This document shows positions 52,301-63,300 of a stretch of DNA of 64,000 nucleotides, piece by piece. Every line of letters begins with the position of its first letter. Within the stretch, counting starts at the first letter, position 1. The DNA is from Streptantibioticus silvisoli (GTDB lineage: Bacteria; Actinomycetota; Actinomycetes; Streptomycetales; Streptomycetaceae): assembly GCF_027947535.2 (NCBI RefSeq), contig NZ_JAAGKO020000014.1, positions 62,001-126,000 of the forward strand. Direction: 5' to 3'. Both the position numbers and the translations under genes were made by a program. A model generated the notes under the pieces. That model was given only the letters and a program-made list of their open reading frames with translations. It ran no database searches and had not been told where the DNA came from.

Positions 52301-55300
52301 CCTGGGCGGCGCAGGTGGCCGACGCCCTGGGCGCGGGCACACTCGTGCTCGACCACGGCGGGGCCGAGCTGGCCGAGCAGCTGAAGCAGGCCGGTGAGTC
52401 CGGTGCCGACGTGACCGGTGTGGTGTCGCTGGCCGCCGCCCTGGAGCCGGGCATCACCGCCGGACTGGCGGCGACGGCCTCGTTGCTGCGAGCCGTGCCG
52501 GACAGCGGCCTCGCCGCCCGGACCTGGGTGGTGACCCGCGGCGCGATGTCCGTCGGGCCCCACGACCCGGTGACCGCCCCGGCACAGGGCGGGGTGTGGG
52601 GCCTGGGCCGGGTCGCCGCACTCGAACTGCCCGCGCTGTGGGGCGGGCTGGCCGACCTGCCCGAGGTGCTCGACCCGCGCAGCGCGCGCCGGCTGGCCGC
52701 CGCGCTGCCCGGGGCGACCGGCGAGGACCAGATCGCGGTGCGCCCGTCAGGTGTCTTCGGTCGCCGACTCGTCCACGCGCCGGTGACCGGATCCGATGCG
52801 CCGTCGTGGACGACGTCCGGGACGGCGCTGGTCACCGGAGGCACCGGTGAGCTGGGTGCGTACGCGGCGCGATGGCTGGTCGAGCGCGGCGCGGAGCACG
52901 TCGTGCTCGTGAGCCGCCGTGGTCTCGACGCCGAGGGCGCGGACGCGCTGCGGCTGGAACTGGAGGTCGCCGGCGCCCGCGTCACCGTAGCCGCTTGCGA
53001 CGTGACGGACCGGCAGGCGCTGGCCGAGGTGGTGGCGGACATCCCGGAGGAGTGGCCACTGCGGACCGTCGTGCACGCGGCCGGTGTCGTGAGCGAGGAC
53101 CGCGCGCTCACCTCGGTGACCGCCGACGACCTCGACCAGCAGGTACGGGCCAAGGCCCACGGCGCGCACTACCTGGACGAACTCACCCGCGAGCTGGAGC
53201 TCGACGCGTTCGTGCTGTTCTGCTCCGGTGCGGGCGCCTGGGGCAGCGGCGGGCAGGCCGGATTCGCGGCGGCCAACGCGTACCTGGACTCGCTGGCCCG
53301 CCACCGCAGGGCGGCGGGGCGCACCGCGACCGCGATCGGGTGGGGTTCGTGGGACCAGGTCGGGGCGCTGAGCGATCCGGGCGCCGCGCAACGCGAGCAG
53401 CTTCGCCTGCTCGGAGTCGTGCCGATGCGGCCCGAGCTGGCGATCGCCGCGTTGCAGCGTGCGGTGCACGACGACGAGACCGCGATCGTCGTCGCGGACC
53501 TGGACTGGGCGCGGTTCGCACCCGTGTTCACCGCGGCGCGGTCGAGCGCCCTGCTGTCCGGGCTCCCGGAGGCCGAAGCGGCACTGACCGCGACGCGGGA
53601 CGACACCGCGATCGGCGCAGAACTGCGGGACCGGCTCGCCGGACTGTCCGAAGCGGACCGCCGCCAGGCGCTGCTCGGCCTCGTCCGTGACTCGTCCGCG
53701 GCCGTACTGGGCCACGGGTCGAGCGCGCAGATCGAGAGCGACCAGCCGTTCAGCGAGTTGGGCTTCGACTCACTGACGGCGGTGGAGCTGCGCAACCGGT
53801 TGCAGGCGGCGACCGGGGTCGCGCTGCCCGCGAGCCTGGTGTTCGACCACCCCACCGCGCATCGCCTCATGGACCACCTCGCCGGCCGATTCGGCGTGAC
53901 GGAACCGGCCGAGCCGTCGATCGGGCCGGCGGCGGTGCCGGTCGCCGACGATCCGATCGTGCTGGTGGGCATGGGCTGCCGGTTCCCGGCCGGGGTGTCG
54001 AGCCCGGAGGCACTCTGGCGGCTGGTGGCCGACGGGGCGGACGGCATCACACCGTTCCCGGCCGACCGTGGCTGGGACCTGGAGACGCTGGTGGGCACGG
54101 ACGGACCGGGCTCCGGGACGTCGGCGACCGGTGAGGGCGGGTTCCTCGACGAGGTCGCCGACTTCGACGCGGCGTTCTTCCGGATCTCGCCGCGCGAGGC
54201 GCTGGCCACCGACCCGCAGCAGCGGCTGCTGCTCGAAGTGTCCTGGGAGGCGCTGGAGCAGGCGGGAATCGACCCGACCTCGCTGGCGGGCAGCTCGACC
54301 GGCGTGTTCGCCGGCGCCTACCAGTCCGGGTATCTCGAACTGGTCTCGCGGGCCGACGAGCAACTGCGGGGCCACGCGCTCACCGGTGGCGCGGGCAGTG
54401 TGATCTCCGGCCGGGTCTCCTACGCGCTGGGCCTGGAGGGTCCGGCGGTGAGTGTGGACACCGCGTGTTCGTCGTCGCTGGTGGCGATGCACCTGGCGGC
54501 GCAGGCACTGCGCGCCGGCGAGTGCTCACTGGCGCTGGCCGGCGGGGTGACGGTCATGGCGGCGGCGGACACCTTCGTCGGGTTCAGTATCCAGGGCGGC
54601 CTGGCCGCGGACGGCCGGTGCAAGTCGTTCTCGGACGACGCCGACGGGACCGGCTGGTCCGAAGGCGTGGGCGTGGTGGTGCTGGAGCGGATGTCGGACG
54701 CCCGGCGCAACGGCCACGAGGTGCTGGCGGTCCTCCGGTCGAGTGCGGTCAATCAGGACGGTGCGTCGAACGGTCTGACGGCGCCGAACGGTCCGTCCCA
54801 GCAGCGCGTGATCCGGCAGGCCCTCGCGGCGGCGGGTCTGTCCGCTTCGGACGTCGACGCGGTCGAAGCGCACGGCACGGGGACGAAACTGGGCGATCCG
54901 ATCGAGGCGCAGGCGGTGCTGGCGACCTACGGTCAGGACCGGCCCGAGGACCAGCCGTTGTGGCTGGGCTCGTTGAAGTCGAACCTCGGGCACATGCAGG
55001 CCGCCGCGGGCGTCGGCGGCGTGATCAAGATGGTGCTGGCGCTGCGGCACGGGGTGCTGCCGAAGACGCTCCACCTGGCCGAACCCACCAGCCAGGTCGA
55101 CTGGTCCGAAGGCAACGTGCGGCTGCTCGCCGAGATGACGCCGTGGCCGGAACACGATCGTCCGCGCCGGGCCGGGGTGTCGTCGTTCGGCGTGAGCGGC
55201 ACCAACGCGCACGTGATCCTCGAAGCCCCCGCCGACCCGCCCGCGCACCCGGCCGCCGCAGACGACGACGGGGTGGTGCCGTGGGTGCTCACGGGCAGGA

Positions 55301-58300
55301 CCGAGGAAGCGGTGCGGGCACAGGCGGCGCGACTGCTGGAACGCGTCGAGGCGCAACCGGCGCCGCGTGCGGTGGACATCGGGCACTCGCTCGTCGGCTC
55401 GCGGGCCGCGTTCGACCACCGGGTCGTCGTGGTGGGCGGCGACCGGGACGAACTGGTCGCCGGGCTGCGCGCCGCCGCCGCGGGTGAGCCCGCCCAAGCC
55501 GTGGTGCGGGGGACCGCGCGGACCGGCAACCAGGCCGTGTTCGTCTTCCCCGGCCAAGGCGCCCAATGGGTCGGGATGGCGCAGGACCTGTACACGCGGT
55601 CCCCGGTGTTCGCCGAGTCGATGTGGCAGTGCGCGCGGGCCCTGGATCCGTTCGTGGACTGGTCGCTGGAGCAGGCGCTCGGTGACGAGGTGGCGTTGGA
55701 GCGGGTGGATGTGGTGCAGCCGGTGTTGTGGGCGGTGATGGTGTCGCTGGCCGCGGTGTGGCGGTCGTTCGGCGTCGAGCCCGCGGCCGTGGTGGGCCAC
55801 TCCCAGGGCGAGATCGCCGCCGCGTGCGTCGCCGGCGGCCTGTCACTCGAAGACGGGGCCCGCGTCGTGGCGTTGCGCAGCCGGGCGATCGCGGACACCC
55901 TCGCCGGGGACGGCGCGATGGTGGCCCTGCCGTTGTCCGCCGCCCGGGCCGAGGAGTTGCTCGCGCAGCGGCCGGGAATCTCGGTGGCCGCGGTCAACGG
56001 GCCCGCCTCCGTGGTCGTCGCCGGAGCCACCGAGGCCGTGGACCGACTGCTGGCCGACTGCCGGGACCAGGAGATCCAGGCGCGCAGGATCGCCGTCGAC
56101 TACGCCTCGCACTCGCCGTCGGTGGAGCGGATCGAGCAGCGGTTGCTGACCGATCTCGCGTCGATCACGCCGAAATCCTCCGCGATCGCGGTCTACTCCT
56201 CGGTGACCGGTGAGGTGATGGACACCGCGCGGTGGGACGCCGGGTACTGGTACCGGAACCTGCGCAACACCGTGCGGTTCGAGGAGGCGCTCCGCGCGGC
56301 GCTGGCGGCCGGGACCGGCGCGGTGGTCGAGGTGAGTCCGCATCCGGTGCTGGTGCCCGCGGTGCGCGACATCGTCGAGGAGCGCGGGGCCGCGGTGGCC
56401 GTGGTGGGCACGCTGCGCCGCGACGAAGGGACCGCGCAGCGGATGGTGCTCGCGGTGGCCCAGGCGTATGCGCACGGTGTGGCGGTGGACTGGACTGTCG
56501 CGTTCGCCGGCCGGGGCGCGGCGCGGGTCGCGCTGCCCACGTACGCCTTCCAGCATCAGCGGTACTGGCCCGAACCCGGCAGCGGCCCGGCCGACGTGTC
56601 GGCGGCGGGGCTGACCGCCGCGGAGCATCCACTGCTGGGCGCGGTGGTGCCCTCGCCCGCCTCGGACGCGGTGGTGTTCACCAGCCGCCTGTCGCTGCGG
56701 ACGCATCCGTGGCTGGCCGACCATGCGGTGCGGGAGTCGGTGGTGTTCCCGGGAACCGGTTTTGTGGAGCTCGCCGTCCTGGCCGGCGACAGCGTCGGGT
56801 GCGACCGCCTCGACGAACTGATCCTGGAGGCGCCGCTGGTGCTGCCCGCCCACGGCGGAGTGCAGATGCACGTGGCGGTCGGCGACAGCGAGGACGAGAC
56901 GCCACGGCGCAGTGTGGCCGTCTACGCGCGCCCCGACGGAGAGGACGCCTGGACCCGCCACGCCACCGGATTCGTGGGCACCGTCCCGCCGGGAGGCGGC
57001 GGGCACGACCTGTTCGGCGTCCTCGCGCGGGCCTGGCCGCCGGCCGGCGTGACGCACGTGGACACCGAAGGGTTCTACGAGCAGCTGCGCGAAGGCGGAT
57101 TCCTCCGCTACGGCCCGGTCTTCCAAGGGCTGCGCAAGGTCTGGCGCGGCGACGACCAGATCTTCGCCGAGGTCGAACTGCCCGAGTCCGTACGCGATTC
57201 GGCCGGGTCCTTCGGGATCCACCCGGCGCTGCTCGACGCCGCGCAGCACGCGACGGCCTTCGCGGAGCTGGGCTCGGCCGGGACCGGCGGGCTGCCGTTC
57301 AGCTTCGGCGACGTCGTGCTGCGCGCCTCGGGTGCGGCGCAGTTGCGGGTGGCGCTGACCCGGACGGGCCCGGACGAGGTCACGATCGCGGTCGCCGACA
57401 GCGCCGGAGCCCCGGTGCTGTCGGTCGGCTCGCTGGCGGTGCGGCCGGTATCGGCCGGCGAGCTCGGCGCCGGCGCCGGCGACCGGACACTGCTGAGGAC
57501 GCAGTGGGCCGACGCCGCCTTCTCGGCCCAGGCGGCGCCGGCGCAGTGGCTGGCCGTCGACCGGACCGGGGAGGACCACACCGCACTGGAAGCGGCCGCC
57601 GCGGTTCTCGACGACGGCCGGCCGGCGCCGGACGCGGTCGTGCTGGCCGTTTCCGGTGACGCGGACCGGGTGGTCGAATCCACGCACGAGCTGACCGGTT
57701 GGGTGCTGCGCCAACTGCAGTTCTGGCTGAGCCAGGACCGCTTCGGGTCGATCCCGCTGGTGGTGGCGACGCGGGGCGCGATCGCCGCGCAGCCCGGCGA
57801 AACGGTGCCGGACCTGGCTGCCGCGGCGGCGTGGGGACTGGTGCGCTCGGCGCAGACCGAGAACCCCGGCCGGATCGTCCTGCTCGACACCGGCCCGGGC
57901 GCCGCGCTCGACGCCGGCATGCTGGGCCGGGTCCTGGCGGCGGACGAGCCGCAACTGGCGCTGCGCGACGGACAGCTCCTCGCGGGCCGGCTCACCAGGG
58001 TCGGCCCGGCCGACGAGCTCGCGATGCCGCCGGACACCCCGTGGCGGCTCGACTCGACCGGCAAGGGTGTACTGGAGAACCTGGCCCTGCTGCCGTGCCC
58101 CGAGATCGAGGACCCCTTGGCCTGCGGGCAGGTTCGCATCCGGGTGCGTGCCGCGGGACTGAACTTCCGGGACGTGCTCAACGCGCTGGACATGGTGCAC
58201 GACGTGCGCGCGGAGGGCCCGCTGGGCGGTGAGGTCGCGGGTGTGGTCACGCAGGTCGGCCCCGGCGTGCCCGATCTGCGGCCCGGCGACCGGGTCATGG

Positions 58301-60291
58301 GCCTCGTCCCGGGGGCGTTCGGCCCGACGGCCGTCACCGACCGGCGGTTCCTGACCGAGGCACCGGCGGGCTGGTCCTTCGCGACCGCGGCGTCGGTGCC
58401 GATCGTGTTCCTGACCGCCTTCTACGGCCTGGTGGACCTGGCCGGGCTGGGCTCCGGCGAGTCGGTCCTGGTGCACGCCGGCGCCGGCGGTGTCGGCCTG
58501 GCGGCGATCCAACTCGCGCGGCACCTGGGTGCGGAGGTCTACGCCACGGCGAGCGAGGGCAAGTGGAATGTCCTGCGCGAGTGGGGAGTTCGGGCGGAGC
58601 GGCTGGCCTCTTCACGCGACCTGGGTTTCCACGAGACCTTCAGGGACGCGGGTGTCAACGTCGTCCTGAACTCGCTCGCGGGGGAGTTCGTGGACGCGTC
58701 GCTCGACCTTCTGGCTCCGGGCGGGCGGTTCCTGGAGATGGGCAAGACCGATATCCGTTCTCCGCAGGACTTCCGCGACCGCCCGGTCGATTACCGGGCA
58801 TTCGACCTGATGGACGCCGGCGCCGACCGGATCCAGCAGATGCTGCGGGAACTGGTGGCGCTGTTCGAGGCCGGCGTGATCCGGCCGCTGCCGGTGACGG
58901 CGTGGGATGTGCGCCGGGCACCGGAGGCGTTCCGGTTCATGAGCCAGGCCAAGCACGTCGGCAAGCTCGTCCTGACCGTCCCGCAGGACCTCGACGGCGC
59001 GGGCACCGTCCTGCTGACCGGCGGGACCGGCGGCCTGGGCAGCGTCCTTGCCCGGCACCTGGTCGCCGAGCGCGGCGTGCGGCATCTGCTGCTGGTCAGC
59101 CGCCGCGGCGCGGACGCCCCCGGGGCCGCGGACCTGGTCGGGGAGTTGACGGCGCAGGGCGCGCGGGTGACCGTCGCGGCGTGCGACGTGACCGATCGGC
59201 AGGCACTGGCCGAAGTGCTCGCCTCGGTGCCGCCGGAGCATCCGCTCACCGGTGTGGTGCACACCGCCGGCGTCCTGGACGACGGAGTGCTCGGGTCGCA
59301 GTCGCAGGACCGGCTGGACCGGGTACTGGCACCGAAGGTGGACGCGGCCTGGCACCTGCACGAGCTGACCCGGGACCTGGATTTGTCGCTGTTCGCGGTC
59401 TTCTCCTCCATCGCCGGGCAGTTGGGCAACCCGGGGCAGGCCAACTACGTCGCCGCCAACACGTTCCTGGACGCCCTGATGCAGCGCCGCCGCCGCGAGG
59501 GCCTGCCCGGGCTCTCGATGGCCTGGGGCGCCTGGACCACCGAGATCGGCATGGTCGGTTCGCTGTCGAAGACCGACCTGCGCCGCATCGCGCGGTCGCC
59601 GATGCCGCCGTTGTCGGCTCCGCAGGGCATGGACCTGTTCGACCGGGCCGTCGCCACCGGTTTCCCGCTGCTCGTGCTGACCCGGCTGAACATGCGCGCG
59701 CTGCGGGCCCAGCGCGACCTCGCGCCCCTGTGGCGGTCGCTGGCGGGCGGAGCGCTGCGGCGAGCCGCCGACAACACCGGTCACGGGCGGGACGAACTGC
59801 GGCAGCGGCTGGCGGCACTGTCCGGCGCGGACCGTCAGGAGCTGCTGACCGAACTGGTCGGCGAAACCGCCGCAGCCGTGCTGGGCCACGGCCCGGGTGT
59901 GCGGATCGACGTGGACCAGCCCTTCAGCGAGCTGGGCTTCGACTCACTGACAGCCGTCGAACTGCGCAACCTGCTGCAGGCCAAGTCCGGCGCCGTGCTG
60001 CCGGCCAGCGTCGTTTTCGACTATCCGACCGTCGCGCGGCTGGCGCGCTGCGTCGGCACGTTCTTCGGTGAGGTCGACGTTCCCGAACCGACGGAGGTCT
60101 CGGAGGCGGCGGTGCGCGCGGCGCTCGGCTCGATCCCGCTGGCGAAGCTGCGCAAGGCCCGGCTGCTGGACGCGTTGCTCGAACTGGCCCGCGACGGCGG
60201 CGAGCCCGCGGTCGACCGGCGGGAAGAGGAAGAACTCCTGCTCGCGGCGGATGCCGGCGATCTCGTCGACATCGCGCTGCGGGCCGAATGA
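43159..60291 (+). CDS. Modular type I polyketide synthase 2: modules 7-9
   Basis: A protein of 5710 residues. It opens with a coiled-coil docking segment ([20 protein letters not shown]), then M7 KS-AT-DH-ER-KR-ACP, M8 KS-AT-KR(mutated)-ACP and M9 KS-AT-DH-ER-KR-ACP. It ends with a full C-terminal docking domain (helical [20 protein letters not shown], then an acidic tail ending [10 protein letters not shown]). The ATG at 43159 has GGAG 7 nt upstream and starts exactly at the docking motif; the frame is open further left inside PKS1 but without PKS similarity. It follows PKS1 by 19 bp and precedes PKS3 by 12 bp, so all three are probably one transcript. It accepts the PKS1 chain and adds acetate, acetate and propionate units. 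One TTA codon lies at 46651-46653. Confidence 0.97.
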   Translation: MTASVEKLTEALRASLLANKRLKQENKTLTGVAHDPVVLVGMACRFPGGVRGPEDLWRLVANGAEGIGPFPRDRSWDLDALLGTDGPGSGISATGEGGFLDGPGDFDAAFFRMSPREALATDPQQRLLLEVSWEALEHAGIDPLSLAGSRTGVFAGVYQSGYNELLSRADEQLRGHQITGGAPSVISGRVSYTLGLEGPAVSVDTGCSSSLVSMHLAAQALRAGECTLALAGGVAVMAASDAFVGFTAQGGLATDGRCKSFADAADGTGWSEGVGIVVMERLSDARRHGHEVLAVLRSSATNQDGASNGLTAPNGPSQQRVIRQALTAAGLSTSDIDAVEAHGTGTRLGDPIEAQALLATYGQDRPEGRPLWLGSLKSNIGHTQAAAGVGGVIKMVMALRHAVLPKTLHVDAPTTQVDWTQGDVRLLTESRPWPESGHPRRVGVSSFGVSGTNAHVILEAPAGAGPSAAAPVGPGVFGAAGVVPWIVSGKTEDALRAQAAKLLAHLTADPAPDPVDVGWSLLTARARFEHRAVLLGTERDTLLTGLRAVAAGESAPGVTVGIAAEDNRLGVLFTGQGAQRVGMARELYDGSPVFAGALDEVLAALDPLLDRPLREVMWGRDAELIHETGWAQPALFAVEAALFEVLRAVGVTPDFLLGHSIGEVTAAYVAGVWSLGDACRVVAARARLMQALPSGGAMAAMSLPEAEVVGLLPESVSVAAVNTADSVVVSGPREAVDGVVEVVSGQGHRVSRLRVSHAFHSSLMEPMLAQFQQVLESVSFAPPRIAVVSNLTGVRATDGELCSPQYWTRQVRSAVRFADGVRWLGEQGVTALVELGPDAVLSGLARQSCPPQTVVVPLLRREQDDVPALASALARLCAQGVEVDWTTLFAGRAVTRVPLPTYAFRHQRYWRTSGGSADVPAAGLTAAEHPLLGAMLSLPQTDGLVFTSRLSVRAHPWLADHAVRGAVVFPGAGLVELVIRAGDSAGCDRLDELVLETPLVLPAHGGAQLQVVVGEDDAHRRAVAVYARPDGEETWTRHATGTVSPAATGPADHALFDGLGRQWPPAGAAPLDTERFYERLGGGEFAYGPAFRGLREAWRDGDRILAEIELPEPGRGAAESFGIHPALLDAALHAMVFADLASAGAGWLPFSFADVVLRASGASRLRVALTRTGPDEVTLAVADDTGAPVLSIGSLAVRPLAGGSLTAGEGGTLLKPEWIAITAAAAAVDEWLVADPADVTATAAGAEPRAVVLAVSGDPQAVVASTHELTGHVLRQLRQWLSDDRFTSVPLVIATSGAVAAEREPVRDLAAAAVWGLVRSAQTEHPGRFVLLDADRAVDADVLGQVLAADEPQLAVREGRLLAARLARTGPADELAAPQDTPWRLASTGKGLLDNLALLPCPEVAEPLERGQVRIRVHAAGLNFRDVLNALDLYPGEAGPLGGEAAGVVTGTGPGVTGLRVGDRVMGLVPGGFGPVAVTDHRLLAVAPDGWSFTTAASVPIAFLTAYYGLADLAGLRTGESVLVHAGAGGVGLAAIQVARHLGAEVYTTASEGKWDALRAWGVRPDRLASSRDLGFREAFRTATAGRGVDVVLNSLAGEFVDASLDVLASGGRFVEMGKTDVRSAESLTDRYPGLSYCAFDLTDAGAERVQRMLRELVDLFEAGVLRPLPVTTWDVRQAPQAFRFMSQARHVGKLVLTVPHEPDAAGTVLITGGTGALGAVVARHLAGEHGVRHLMLLSRRGPDAPGAAELVAELARHGAEVTVAACDVTDRRALADALASVAPEHPLTGVVHTAGVIDDGVIGSLSQDQLDRVLAPKVDAAWHLHELTRDLDLSLFAVFSSLSGVLGSAGQANYAAGNVFLDALMQRRRNLALPGVSMAWGPWTTEIGMAGALSRTDLQRLARSAVPPLTTRQGMDLFDRAARSAQPVLGLARLNLPALRKQQDLPVWRTLTGRRRPAANRRLAGGGPGGRLASMSTVDRERALAELVRESAAAVLGHSSGAGIDPARLFSDLGFDSLTAVELRNLLQARTGIALAAGVVFDYPTVTRLAGHLADRFGDPPTTGTTAVPEPVSVADDPIVLVGMACRLPGGVMGPDDLWRLVSEAGDGIGPFPVDRGWDLDELVGPAGTGRSATGEGGFLAGADEFDAPFFRISPREAVASDPQQRLLLEVSWEALEQAGILPETLAGSRTGVYTGAYQMGYGELVARSDDQLRGHQITGGATSVISGRVAYTLGLEGPAVSVDTACSSSLVAMHLAAQALRAGECSLALAGGVTVMATPEAFVGFTMQGGLSADGRCKSFSDDADGTGWSEGVGVVVLERMSDARRNGHEVLAVLRSSAVNQDGASNGLTAPNGPSQQRVIRQALAAAGLSTSDVDVVEAHGTGTRLGDPIEADALLATYGQDRPEDRPLWLGSLKSNIGHAQAAAGVAGVIKMVQAMRHAVLPKTLHAERPTTRVDWTRGEVRLLTEAIPWPETGRPRRAGVSSFGVSGTNAHVILEAPPATDTPHETAPGTGVVGAGGVVPWALSGRSDEAVRAQAARLLEYVEGAPALRPVDVGWSLAVSRTAFDHRAVVVGGDREELISALRAVAGGAPGVVRGPARSGERLGVLFTGQGAQRVGMARGLYAESPVFAAALDGVLAVLDPLLDRPLCEVMWGQDTESIDETGWAQPALFAVEAALFAVLRAFGVTPDYLLGHSIGEVTAAYVAGVWSLGDACRVVAARARLMQALPSGGAMAAVGMSEAEVADLLPGGVSVAAVNTADSVVVSGPRDEVDRVAEVAVERGAKVTRLRVSHAFHSSLMEPMLDEFATVLESVEFRPPRIPIVSNLTGMRASDEELCSPEYWVRQVRSAVRFADGVRWLGEQGVTTMVELGPDGALCALAQHSSTVAAVPLLRRQKAGGQCDSGLVLSAIGQLSAHGVAVDWTTAFAGRGAVRVPLPTYAFQHQRYWPDRAQAAPRPAEDRTDRRFWASVEHQDVPDLATMLGLDGGVVAPVVSALASWRARRHEQSLVNGWRYREAWKRLAVTGAPQAGRWLVVVPEGARDDAWAAQVADALGAGTLVLDHGGAELAEQLKQAGESGADVTGVVSLAAALEPGITAGLAATASLLRAVPDSGLAARTWVVTRGAMSVGPHDPVTAPAQGGVWGLGRVAALELPALWGGLADLPEVLDPRSARRLAAALPGATGEDQIAVRPSGVFGRRLVHAPVTGSDAPSWTTSGTALVTGGTGELGAYAARWLVERGAEHVVLVSRRGLDAEGADALRLELEVAGARVTVAACDVTDRQALAEVVADIPEEWPLRTVVHAAGVVSEDRALTSVTADDLDQQVRAKAHGAHYLDELTRELELDAFVLFCSGAGAWGSGGQAGFAAANAYLDSLARHRRAAGRTATAIGWGSWDQVGALSDPGAAQREQLRLLGVVPMRPELAIAALQRAVHDDETAIVVADLDWARFAPVFTAARSSALLSGLPEAEAALTATRDDTAIGAELRDRLAGLSEADRRQALLGLVRDSSAAVLGHGSSAQIESDQPFSELGFDSLTAVELRNRLQAATGVALPASLVFDHPTAHRLMDHLAGRFGVTEPAEPSIGPAAVPVADDPIVLVGMGCRFPAGVSSPEALWRLVADGADGITPFPADRGWDLETLVGTDGPGSGTSATGEGGFLDEVADFDAAFFRISPREALATDPQQRLLLEVSWEALEQAGIDPTSLAGSSTGVFAGAYQSGYLELVSRADEQLRGHALTGGAGSVISGRVSYALGLEGPAVSVDTACSSSLVAMHLAAQALRAGECSLALAGGVTVMAAADTFVGFSIQGGLAADGRCKSFSDDADGTGWSEGVGVVVLERMSDARRNGHEVLAVLRSSAVNQDGASNGLTAPNGPSQQRVIRQALAAAGLSASDVDAVEAHGTGTKLGDPIEAQAVLATYGQDRPEDQPLWLGSLKSNLGHMQAAAGVGGVIKMVLALRHGVLPKTLHLAEPTSQVDWSEGNVRLLAEMTPWPEHDRPRRAGVSSFGVSGTNAHVILEAPADPPAHPAAADDDGVVPWVLTGRTEEAVRAQAARLLERVEAQPAPRAVDIGHSLVGSRAAFDHRVVVVGGDRDELVAGLRAAAAGEPAQAVVRGTARTGNQAVFVFPGQGAQWVGMAQDLYTRSPVFAESMWQCARALDPFVDWSLEQALGDEVALERVDVVQPVLWAVMVSLAAVWRSFGVEPAAVVGHSQGEIAAACVAGGLSLEDGARVVALRSRAIADTLAGDGAMVALPLSAARAEELLAQRPGISVAAVNGPASVVVAGATEAVDRLLADCRDQEIQARRIAVDYASHSPSVERIEQRLLTDLASITPKSSAIAVYSSVTGEVMDTARWDAGYWYRNLRNTVRFEEALRAALAAGTGAVVEVSPHPVLVPAVRDIVEERGAAVAVVGTLRRDEGTAQRMVLAVAQAYAHGVAVDWTVAFAGRGAARVALPTYAFQHQRYWPEPGSGPADVSAAGLTAAEHPLLGAVVPSPASDAVVFTSRLSLRTHPWLADHAVRESVVFPGTGFVELAVLAGDSVGCDRLDELILEAPLVLPAHGGVQMHVAVGDSEDETPRRSVAVYARPDGEDAWTRHATGFVGTVPPGGGGHDLFGVLARAWPPAGVTHVDTEGFYEQLREGGFLRYGPVFQGLRKVWRGDDQIFAEVELPESVRDSAGSFGIHPALLDAAQHATAFAELGSAGTGGLPFSFGDVVLRASGAAQLRVALTRTGPDEVTIAVADSAGAPVLSVGSLAVRPVSAGELGAGAGDRTLLRTQWADAAFSAQAAPAQWLAVDRTGEDHTALEAAAAVLDDGRPAPDAVVLAVSGDADRVVESTHELTGWVLRQLQFWLSQDRFGSIPLVVATRGAIAAQPGETVPDLAAAAAWGLVRSAQTENPGRIVLLDTGPGAALDAGMLGRVLAADEPQLALRDGQLLAGRLTRVGPADELAMPPDTPWRLDSTGKGVLENLALLPCPEIEDPLACGQVRIRVRAAGLNFRDVLNALDMVHDVRAEGPLGGEVAGVVTQVGPGVPDLRPGDRVMGLVPGAFGPTAVTDRRFLTEAPAGWSFATAASVPIVFLTAFYGLVDLAGLGSGESVLVHAGAGGVGLAAIQLARHLGAEVYATASEGKWNVLREWGVRAERLASSRDLGFHETFRDAGVNVVLNSLAGEFVDASLDLLAPGGRFLEMGKTDIRSPQDFRDRPVDYRAFDLMDAGADRIQQMLRELVALFEAGVIRPLPVTAWDVRRAPEAFRFMSQAKHVGKLVLTVPQDLDGAGTVLLTGGTGGLGSVLARHLVAERGVRHLLLVSRRGADAPGAADLVGELTAQGARVTVAACDVTDRQALAEVLASVPPEHPLTGVVHTAGVLDDGVLGSQSQDRLDRVLAPKVDAAWHLHELTRDLDLSLFAVFSSIAGQLGNPGQANYVAANTFLDALMQRRRREGLPGLSMAWGAWTTEIGMVGSLSKTDLRRIARSPMPPLSAPQGMDLFDRAVATGFPLLVLTRLNMRALRAQRDLAPLWRSLAGGALRRAADNTGHGRDELRQRLAALSGADRQELLTELVGETAAAVLGHGPGVRIDVDQPFSELGFDSLTAVELRNLLQAKSGAVLPASVVFDYPTVARLARCVGTFFGEVDVPEPTEVSEAAVRAALGSIPLAKLRKARLLDALLELARDGGEPAVDRREEEELLLAADAGDLVDIALRAE
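49381..53940 (+). other. PKS module 8: KS-AT(malonyl)-KR(Tyr to Phe)-ACP
   Basis: KS at about 49390-50660. AT at about 50980-51960 with GHSIGE and HAFH (malonyl), very close to AT4. The KR (about 52240-53420) keeps its A-type frame ([13 protein letters not shown]), but the catalytic Tyr is Phe (AGFAAAN, codon 53263-53265), and the glycine loop is GGTGELG. The domain should therefore not reduce. ACP at about 53660-53880 with GFDSL. Predicted outcome: ketone, which would be the spiroketal carbon in a tautomycin-like chain. Confidence 0.92.
53941..60291 (+). other. PKS module 9: KS-AT(methylmalonyl)-DH-ER-KR-ACP and docking domain
   Basis: KS at about 53950-55220. AT at about 55530-56530 with GHSQGE and YASH (methylmalonyl). 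DH at about 56600-57440 keeps [21 protein letters not shown] and LLDAAQH. ER at about 58030-58980 has [13 protein letters not shown] and [11 protein letters not shown]; it is about four residues shorter than the other ERs near 58630-58650. KR at about 58990-59600 has a textbook LDD motif and NYVAAN. ACP at about 59830-60050. Predicted outcome: full reduction with a methyl branch. Confidence 0.92.
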
Positions 60292-60303
60292 CCGGAGGTC
60301 ACG

Positions 60304-63300
60304 ATGACGGTGCCCGTGGACAGATTGACCGAGGCGCTCCGTGCTTCGCTGCTGGCCAACAGCCGGCTGCGCCAGGACAACCGGGCACTGGTGGACGCCG
60401 CGAACGAGCCGATCGCGCTGGTGGGAATGGCGTGCCGGTTCCCGGGCGGGGTGCGCGGGCCGGAGGATCTGTGGCGGCTGGTCGCCGGCGGCGTGGACGG
60501 CGTCGGCCCGTTCCCCGCCGATCGCGGCTGGGACCTGGACACCCTGCTGGGCCCGGACGGCCCCGGTTCGGGGACCTCGGCGACCGGCGAGGGCGGGTTC
60601 CTGGACGAGCCGGGCGAGTTCGACGCCGCGTTCTTCCGGATCTCGCCCCGCGAGGCGCTGGCGACCGACCCGCAGCAGCGGTTGCTGCTGGAGGTGTCGT
60701 GGGAAGCCCTGGAGCAGGCGGGAATCGACCCGGCGTCGCTGGCCGGCAGCCCGACCGGGGTGTTCACCGGCGCCTACCAGTCCGGCTACGCCGAGCTGGT
60801 CGCCCGGGCCGGCGAGCAGTTGCAGGCCCACCAGATCACCGGCGGTGCGGGCAGCGTGATCTCGGGCCGGGTCGCCTACACGCTCGGTCTGGAAGGTCCG
60901 GCGGTGAGCGTGGACACGGCGTGCTCGTCGTCGCTGGTGGCGATGCACCTGGCGGCGCAGGCGCTGCGGGCCGGTGAATGCACGCTGGCTCTCGCCGGCG
61001 GGGTCACGGTGATGGCGTCCCCCGGCATGTTCCTGGGTTTCACCGCACAGGGCGGGCTCGCCGCGGACGGCCGGTGCAAGTCCTTCTCCGACCGTGCCGA
61101 CGGCACCGGGTGGGCCGAGGGCGTCGGCGTGGTGGTGCTGGAGCGGTTGTCGGATGCGCGCCGCAACGGCCATCAGCCGCTGGCCCTGCTGCGGTCCAGC
61201 GCGGTGAACCAGGACGGTGCGTCGAACGGGTTGACGGCGCCGAACGGTCCGTCGCAGCAACGGGTGATCCGCCAGGCGCTGGCGGCGGCCGGTCTGTCCG
61301 CGTCGGATGTCGACGTGGTCGAGGCGCACGGCACGGGGACGAAGCTCGGTGATCCGATCGAGGCGCAGGCGGTGCTGGCGACGTACGGTCAGGACCGGCC
61401 CGAGGGCCGGCCGTTGTGGCTGGGGTCGTTGAAGTCGAACATCGGCCACGCCCAGGCCGCCGCCGGCATCGGCGGCGTGATCAAGACGGTGCTGGCGCTG
61501 CGCCACGGGTTACTGCCCAAGACGCTGCACGTGGACGAGCCGTCGTCGCAGGTGGACTGGTCCCAGGGCGACGTGCGCCTGCTCACGGAGGCGATGCCGT
61601 GGCCGGAGACCGGCCGCCCCCGCCGGGCCGGGGTGTCGTCGTTCGGCGTCAGCGGCACGAACGCCCACGTCATCCTCGAAGCCGCGGGCGAAGGCGTAGT
61701 TCCCGCCGGACCGCCTTCCGGGCCGCCTGCCGTCGAGGGCGTGCTGCCGTGGATGTTGTCGGGCAAGTCGGCCGACGCGGTGCGGGACCAGGCGGCCCGG
61801 TTGCTCGAACGGCTCGGGGCGCAGCCGGTGCTGAGCCCGGCCGACGTGGGCTGGTCGTTGCTCACCTCGCGCGCGGCCTTCGACCACCGCGCCGTGGTGA
61901 CGGGCGGCGACCGGACCGAGCTGATGGCGGGCCTGCGCGCCACGGCGGACGGCGAACCCGCCGCGAACGTGGTCCTGGGTACTGCCAGGAGCGGGACCAA
62001 ACTCGGCGTGCTGTTCACGGGCCAGGGCGCTCAGCGGGTGGGGATGGCCCGTGAGTTGTACGACGGTTCGCCGGTGTTCGCGGGGGCGTTGGACGAGGTT
62101 CTCGCCGCGCTGGATCCGTTGCTGGACCGGCCGTTGCGTGAGGTGATGTGGGGCCGGGACGCGGAGCTGATCCACGAGACGGGGTGGGCGCAGCCGGCGC
62201 TGTTCGCGGTCGAGGCGGCGTTGTTCGAGGTGCTGCGCGCCTTCGGGGTGACCCCGCACTACCTGCTGGGCCATTCGATCGGTGAGGCCACCGCCGCGTA
62301 CGTGGCCGGGGTGTGGTCGCTCGGTGACGCGTGCCGCGTGGTGGCCGCGCGGGCGCGGTTGATGCAGGCGCTGCCGTCCGGCGGAGCGATGGCCGCCGTC
62401 GGACTGCCTGAGGCAGAGATCGCCGGGGTGCTGCCCGAAACCGTGTCGATCGCCGCGGTCAACACCGCGGATTCGGTGGTGATCTCCGGGCCGCGCGAAG
62501 CCGTGGAGGCAGTCGTCGCGGTCACGTCCGCCCGTGGTGCGAAGGTGACGCGGTTGCGGGTGTCGCACGCGTTCCACTCGTCCTTGATGGATCCGATGCT
62601 GGCGGACTTCCGGCAGGTGGTGGAATCGGTGCGGTTCGCGCCGCCGCGCATTCCCGTGGTGTCCAACCTGACCGGGCAGCGGGCGTCCGACGAACAGTTG
62701 TGTTCGCCGGAGTACTGGGTGCGGCAGGTGCGGTCGGCGGTGCGGTTCGCCGACGGTGTGCGGTGGCTGGCCGGCCACGGCGTGGCGGCGATGGTCGAGC
62801 TGGGCCCGGACGGTGTCCTGTCGGGCCTGGCGCGGCACAGCTGCTCCTTCGTCGCCGTACCGATGCTGCGCCGGCCGGGAACCTCCGAACGCGGCGAGGC
62901 CGCGACGGTGGTGACGGCCCTCGCGCAGTTGCACGCGCAGGGCGTGCCGGTGGACTGGACCGCTCTCTTCGCCGGGCAGGCCGCCGCGCGGATCGCGTTG
63001 CCGACGTACGCCTTCCAGCATCAGCGCTACTGGCTCGACGGCTCGAACCGGGCGGCCGACGTGTCCTCGGCCGGGCTGACCGCCGCGGAGCACCCGTTGC
63101 TGGGGGCGATGCTGACGCTTGCGCGGACCGACGGGTTCGTGTTCACCAGCCGGTTGTCCCGGCGCACGCATCCCTGGCTGGCCGAGCACCCGGTGGCAGG
63201 CTCGGCGGTGCTGCCGGCCACCGCCTACCTCGAGCTGGCCGTACGCGTCGGTGACAGCGCCGGGTGCGACCGGCTGGACGAGCTGGTGGTGCGGACCCCG

